This document shows positions 61,877-64,000 of a stretch of DNA of 64,000 nt, one piece after another. The notes under the pieces were generated by a model that ran no database searches, was not told where the DNA came from, and saw only the letters and a program-made list of their open reading frames with translations. The translations under genes were made by a program, and so were the position numbers. The first letter of the stretch is position 1. The number at the start of each line of letters is the position of its first letter. The stretch comes from an uncultured Erythrobacter sp. (GTDB lineage Bacteria > Pseudomonadota > Alphaproteobacteria > Sphingomonadales > Sphingomonadaceae): assembly GCA_947493165.1 (NCBI GenBank), contig CANLPY010000001.1, positions 496,001-560,000 on the forward strand. Reading direction: 5' to 3'.

Positions 61877-63574
61877 ATGGCAGAAGGCACGGTCAAGCTC
61901 GAAAACGAGGCAGCCCAGTCAACAAACGCATTGGGGCCGCTCGTCGGATTGGCGAGAGAAGATTTTGTAGGAGCTGTCGCATTGTTGTTGCGCGAAACGG
62001 CCTCCGATCCGAAACGCATTATGAAGCATGCACAGTCTATGGGCGAGGACATGGTGAAAATCATGACCGGCAAAAGCGAGCTTGCACCCGATCCCAAAGA
62101 CAAGCGCTTCATGGATCCGGCGTGGCAGTTCAACCCGTTTTTCAAGGCTGGTGCGCAATATTATCTGGCCGTGCAAAAAGGCATGCGCAATTGGCTTGAC
62201 GACCTTGAACTGGATGATTTGGAGCGCAATCGCGCGAACTTCATCTCGAATATCATTTTGGATGGTTTAGCGCCCACCAACTCGCTGCTTGGCAATCCTG
62301 TCGCGCAAAAGCAGGTTATCAATTCTGGCGGCCTCTCCCTTATCAAAGGGTTGCAGAACGCCTACAACGACATCGTCAACAACAAGGGCATGGTCAGCCA
62401 AGTTGACAAGCGACCTTTCGAAATTGGCAAGAATATCGCTATTTCAAAAGGTTCCGTCGTACTTCGAACGGAAATGATGGAATTGGTTCATTACGCACCC
62501 ACCACTGATGAAGTGCATGAAGTGCCACAGCTGACTATCCCGCCGCAAATCAATAAGATGTACATCAACGATCTTTCACCGGACAAATCCGTTGTGAAGT
62601 ATCAACTCGATAACGGCATCCAAACCTTCGTCATTTCCTGGCGCAATCCGTCGAAGGAACAGGGCGTTTGGGGCATGGCGGATTATATTCGTTCTTGTGA
62701 AGAAGCTATTGAAGCGGTCTCGCAGATCACTGGCTCGAAAAAAGTCAATGTCTCGGCGGGTTGCTCAGGTGGGCAAACGGCGTCTGTGCTCGCGTCAAAA
62801 CTAGCCGCACAAAAGAGCGATCTACTTGGCACACTAACATTGATGGTTTGCGTGCTTCACCCCAAGCCAACCGACGTCGAAGCGGCTTCGCTGGTATCAG
62901 AGAATGGCACCGCGATTGCTCGCCAACGCGCGGAAAAGTCGGGAATTATCAAAGCCGATGATCTTGCTCGCGGTTTTGCGTGGCTCAGGCCCAACGATCT
63001 GATCTGGAACTATGTGATCAACAATTACCTGCTTGGAATGGACCCACCAGCTTTTGATGTCCTTTACTGGAATGCGGATGCCACAAACCTTTCTGGCAGC
63101 CTCATGGGTGATTTTCTTACGCTGTTCGAAACGCTCGCTTTCACCAAGCAGGGCGAAGTTGAAATGGCCGACCACAAAATCGACTTGTCCAAGGTTGAGG
63201 CTGACATGTTCATCCTTGGCGGCGTGACGGACCATATCACTCCTTGGAAGGCGACCTACCGCTCTACGCGATTGTTCGGCGGCAAAGACGTTACCTACGT
63301 CCTAAGTCAGTCAGGCCATATGCAAGCGATCCTCAACCCTCCAGGGAATCCGAAGGCTAAATACTTCGTTCAGAAAAAGAAGGGTAAGTTGCCTGAGACT
63401 GCCGATGAATGGTTGCAAGGCACGGAAGAGGTCAAGGGCAGCTGGTGGCCATTCTGGATGGGATGGATGCAGAAACGCTCTGGCGATAAGAAAACGGCGC
63501 CAAAAAAACTGGGGAGCGCGAAGCATAAACCGCTGGACCCAGCACCTGGTCTCTACGTAGTGGAAGAGGTCTAA
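61877..63574 (+). CDS. phaC: class II-type polyhydroxyalkanoate synthase
   Basis: PHA polymerase, 565 residues. The lipase-like box AGCSGG holds the catalytic Cys near residue 297, and the Asp in GVTDHITPW and His in SGHMQAILNPP complete the triad. The overall match is to Pseudomonas class II (medium-chain) synthases: MAPTNS-like APTNSLLGNP, FEIGKNI, PPQINKMYINDLSP, SWRNP and NNYLLGMDPP. Class I enzymes have a GxCxGG box and different flanks. An AGAGAGGA site precedes the ATG. It is followed by a phaZ-like gene, the same order as in Pseudomonas. Class assignment is from sequence likeness only. Confidence 0.9.
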   Translation: MAEGTVKLENEAAQSTNALGPLVGLAREDFVGAVALLLRETASDPKRIMKHAQSMGEDMVKIMTGKSELAPDPKDKRFMDPAWQFNPFFKAGAQYYLAVQKGMRNWLDDLELDDLERNRANFISNIILDGLAPTNSLLGNPVAQKQVINSGGLSLIKGLQNAYNDIVNNKGMVSQVDKRPFEIGKNIAISKGSVVLRTEMMELVHYAPTTDEVHEVPQLTIPPQINKMYINDLSPDKSVVKYQLDNGIQTFVISWRNPSKEQGVWGMADYIRSCEEAIEAVSQITGSKKVNVSAGCSGGQTASVLASKLAAQKSDLLGTLTLMVCVLHPKPTDVEAASLVSENGTAIARQRAEKSGIIKADDLARGFAWLRPNDLIWNYVINNYLLGMDPPAFDVLYWNADATNLSGSLMGDFLTLFETLAFTKQGEVEMADHKIDLSKVEADMFILGGVTDHITPWKATYRSTRLFGGKDVTYVLSQSGHMQAILNPPGNPKAKYFVQKKKGKLPETADEWLQGTEEVKGSWWPFWMGWMQKRSGDKKTAPKKLGSAKHKPLDPAPGLYVVEEV

Positions 63575-63582
63575 ATAGATAA

Positions 63583-63608
63583 GCCGCGTGCAAAGCTGCG
63601 GCACTTTT
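63583..63608 (+). terminator. putative terminator after phaC
   Basis: The stem GCCGC/GCGGC with a short inner GC pair is followed by ACTTTTA, 8 bases past the phaC stop. A second, longer hairpin (GGCGGTTGT pairing with ACAACCGCC, 63616-63642) follows without a T tract. It may reduce read-through into phaZ. Confidence 0.5.
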
Positions 63609-63671
63609 ACCGGGCGGCGGTTGTGAGGGATCGACAACCGCCGTTTCGGCTCACTTGGAAGGGAAGCAAAT

Positions 63672-64000
63672 TTGTCGGATGCTATGAAGGACGCGGTTGT
63701 CGGCCTGCACAATATCGGCGGGCGCGATCTGCGTGTTGCGCACTGGCGGCTCGACAAGGCATCCGATCATCCTCCTGTGCTTTTCTTTAACGGGATCGGC
63801 GCCAATATCGAAGCTGTAGCTCCACTCGCAGATGCTCTGCCAGAGCGCGGGTTTATCATGTTTGACATGCCCGGAATTGGCGGCTCACCTGATCCATTAG
63901 TGCCTTACACACCTTGGACAATGTCATGGACGGCCACAAAACTTTTGGACAAGCTCGGCGTTGATCTGGTTGATGTTATGGGTATCAGCTGGGGCGGCGG
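63672..64000 (+). CDS. phaZ: PhaZ-like polyhydroxyalkanoate depolymerase, 3' end outside window
   Basis: Alpha/beta hydrolase cut by the right edge (about 109 residues visible). I start at the TTG at 63672, because GGAAGGGAAG lies just upstream; the ATG at 63684 is 4 codons later and lies too far from it. FFNGIGANIEAVAPLADAL and FDMPGIGGSP closely resemble Pseudomonas medium-chain PHA depolymerase, and GISWGG is the nucleophile elbow. The position after phaC supports PHA mobilisation. Low-level uncertainty remains because the catalytic Asp and His are not visible. Confidence 0.85.
   Translation, partial: MSDAMKDAVVGLHNIGGRDLRVAHWRLDKASDHPPVLFFNGIGANIEAVAPLADALPERGFIMFDMPGIGGSPDPLVPYTPWTMSWTATKLLDKLGVDLVDVMGISWGG

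Noticed and set aside
61877..63574. Class I PHA synthase
   Set aside because: The box is AGCSGG, not GxCxGG, and flanking blocks follow Pseudomonas class II enzymes.

Overview
The window looks like an ordinary chromosomal stretch of an alphaproteobacterium of the order Sphingomonadales, most likely Erythrobacteraceae. This is inferred from protein style and gene order, not from a marker search: a bamD-recN-ligA block, sdhC-sdhD-sdhA, a RsmB-like methyltransferase overlapping guaB, a lolC-lolD pair upstream of dnaE, and copies of the palindromic repeat built on CTGAGCCTGTCGAAG, which is common in sphingomonad genomes. Coding density is very high. No gap between genes exceeds about 200 bases, and I saw no tRNA, rRNA, CRISPR array, transposase or integrase.

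Layout. 1-14 kb holds housekeeping genes: a lytic transglycosylase cut by the window edge, moaB, a PPi-type phosphofructokinase, rluE, an acyl-CoA ligase, dnaE, a glutathione peroxidase, lolD, lolC, and purF with an SDR. 14-26 kb holds a small PilZ protein, a class C-like serine hydrolase, a photolyase, a membrane hydrolase, an HSL-type esterase, rppH, rsmB, guaB, an M28 peptidase, a 3-hydroxybutyrate dehydrogenase and a YpfJ-type metalloprotease. 26.8-30.6 kb is a blaI / M56-protease / creD module with a clear 33-bp palindrome at its promoter. 30.6-33.1 kb has a secreted cyclophilin, a C13 (legumain-like) protease and a HARE-HTH/GIY-YIG nuclease sitting directly behind sdhA. 33-39 kb has sdhA, sdhD and sdhC on the minus strand, then a plus-strand operon of SDR, subclass B3 metallo-beta-lactamase, prmA and DUF2459. 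39-48 kb is a minus-strand run of bamD, capA-like, recN, two small membrane proteins, ligA, a CinA-like protein and a class A beta-lactamase-like protein. 48-52.2 kb has a terminase-small-subunit-like HTH protein and a single-chain restriction-modification enzyme. 52.4-61.7 kb has lepA and three tandem GGDEF-EAL-PilZ proteins. 61.9-64 kb is a pha locus of Pseudomonas (class II) type: phaC, then phaZ running off the edge.

Themes. First, cell-wall and beta-lactam functions are scattered through this region but wired into housekeeping operons rather than mobile elements: a serine hydrolase, a blaI/M56/creD module, a B3 enzyme translationally coupled to prmA, and a class A-like enzyme at the end of the ligA run. 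Second, cyclic-di-GMP: the three adjacent multidomain proteins have complementary lesions. One has a degenerate EAL site with an intact PilZ, one an intact EAL with a degenerate PilZ, and one both intact. Third, polyhydroxyalkanoate turnover: class II-type phaC, mcl-type phaZ, and a 3-hydroxybutyrate dehydrogenase elsewhere in the window. Fourth, accessory nucleases: the HARE-HTH/GIY-YIG protein and the restriction-modification enzyme. The latter carries a palindromic repeat in frame and a compositionally distinct middle section.
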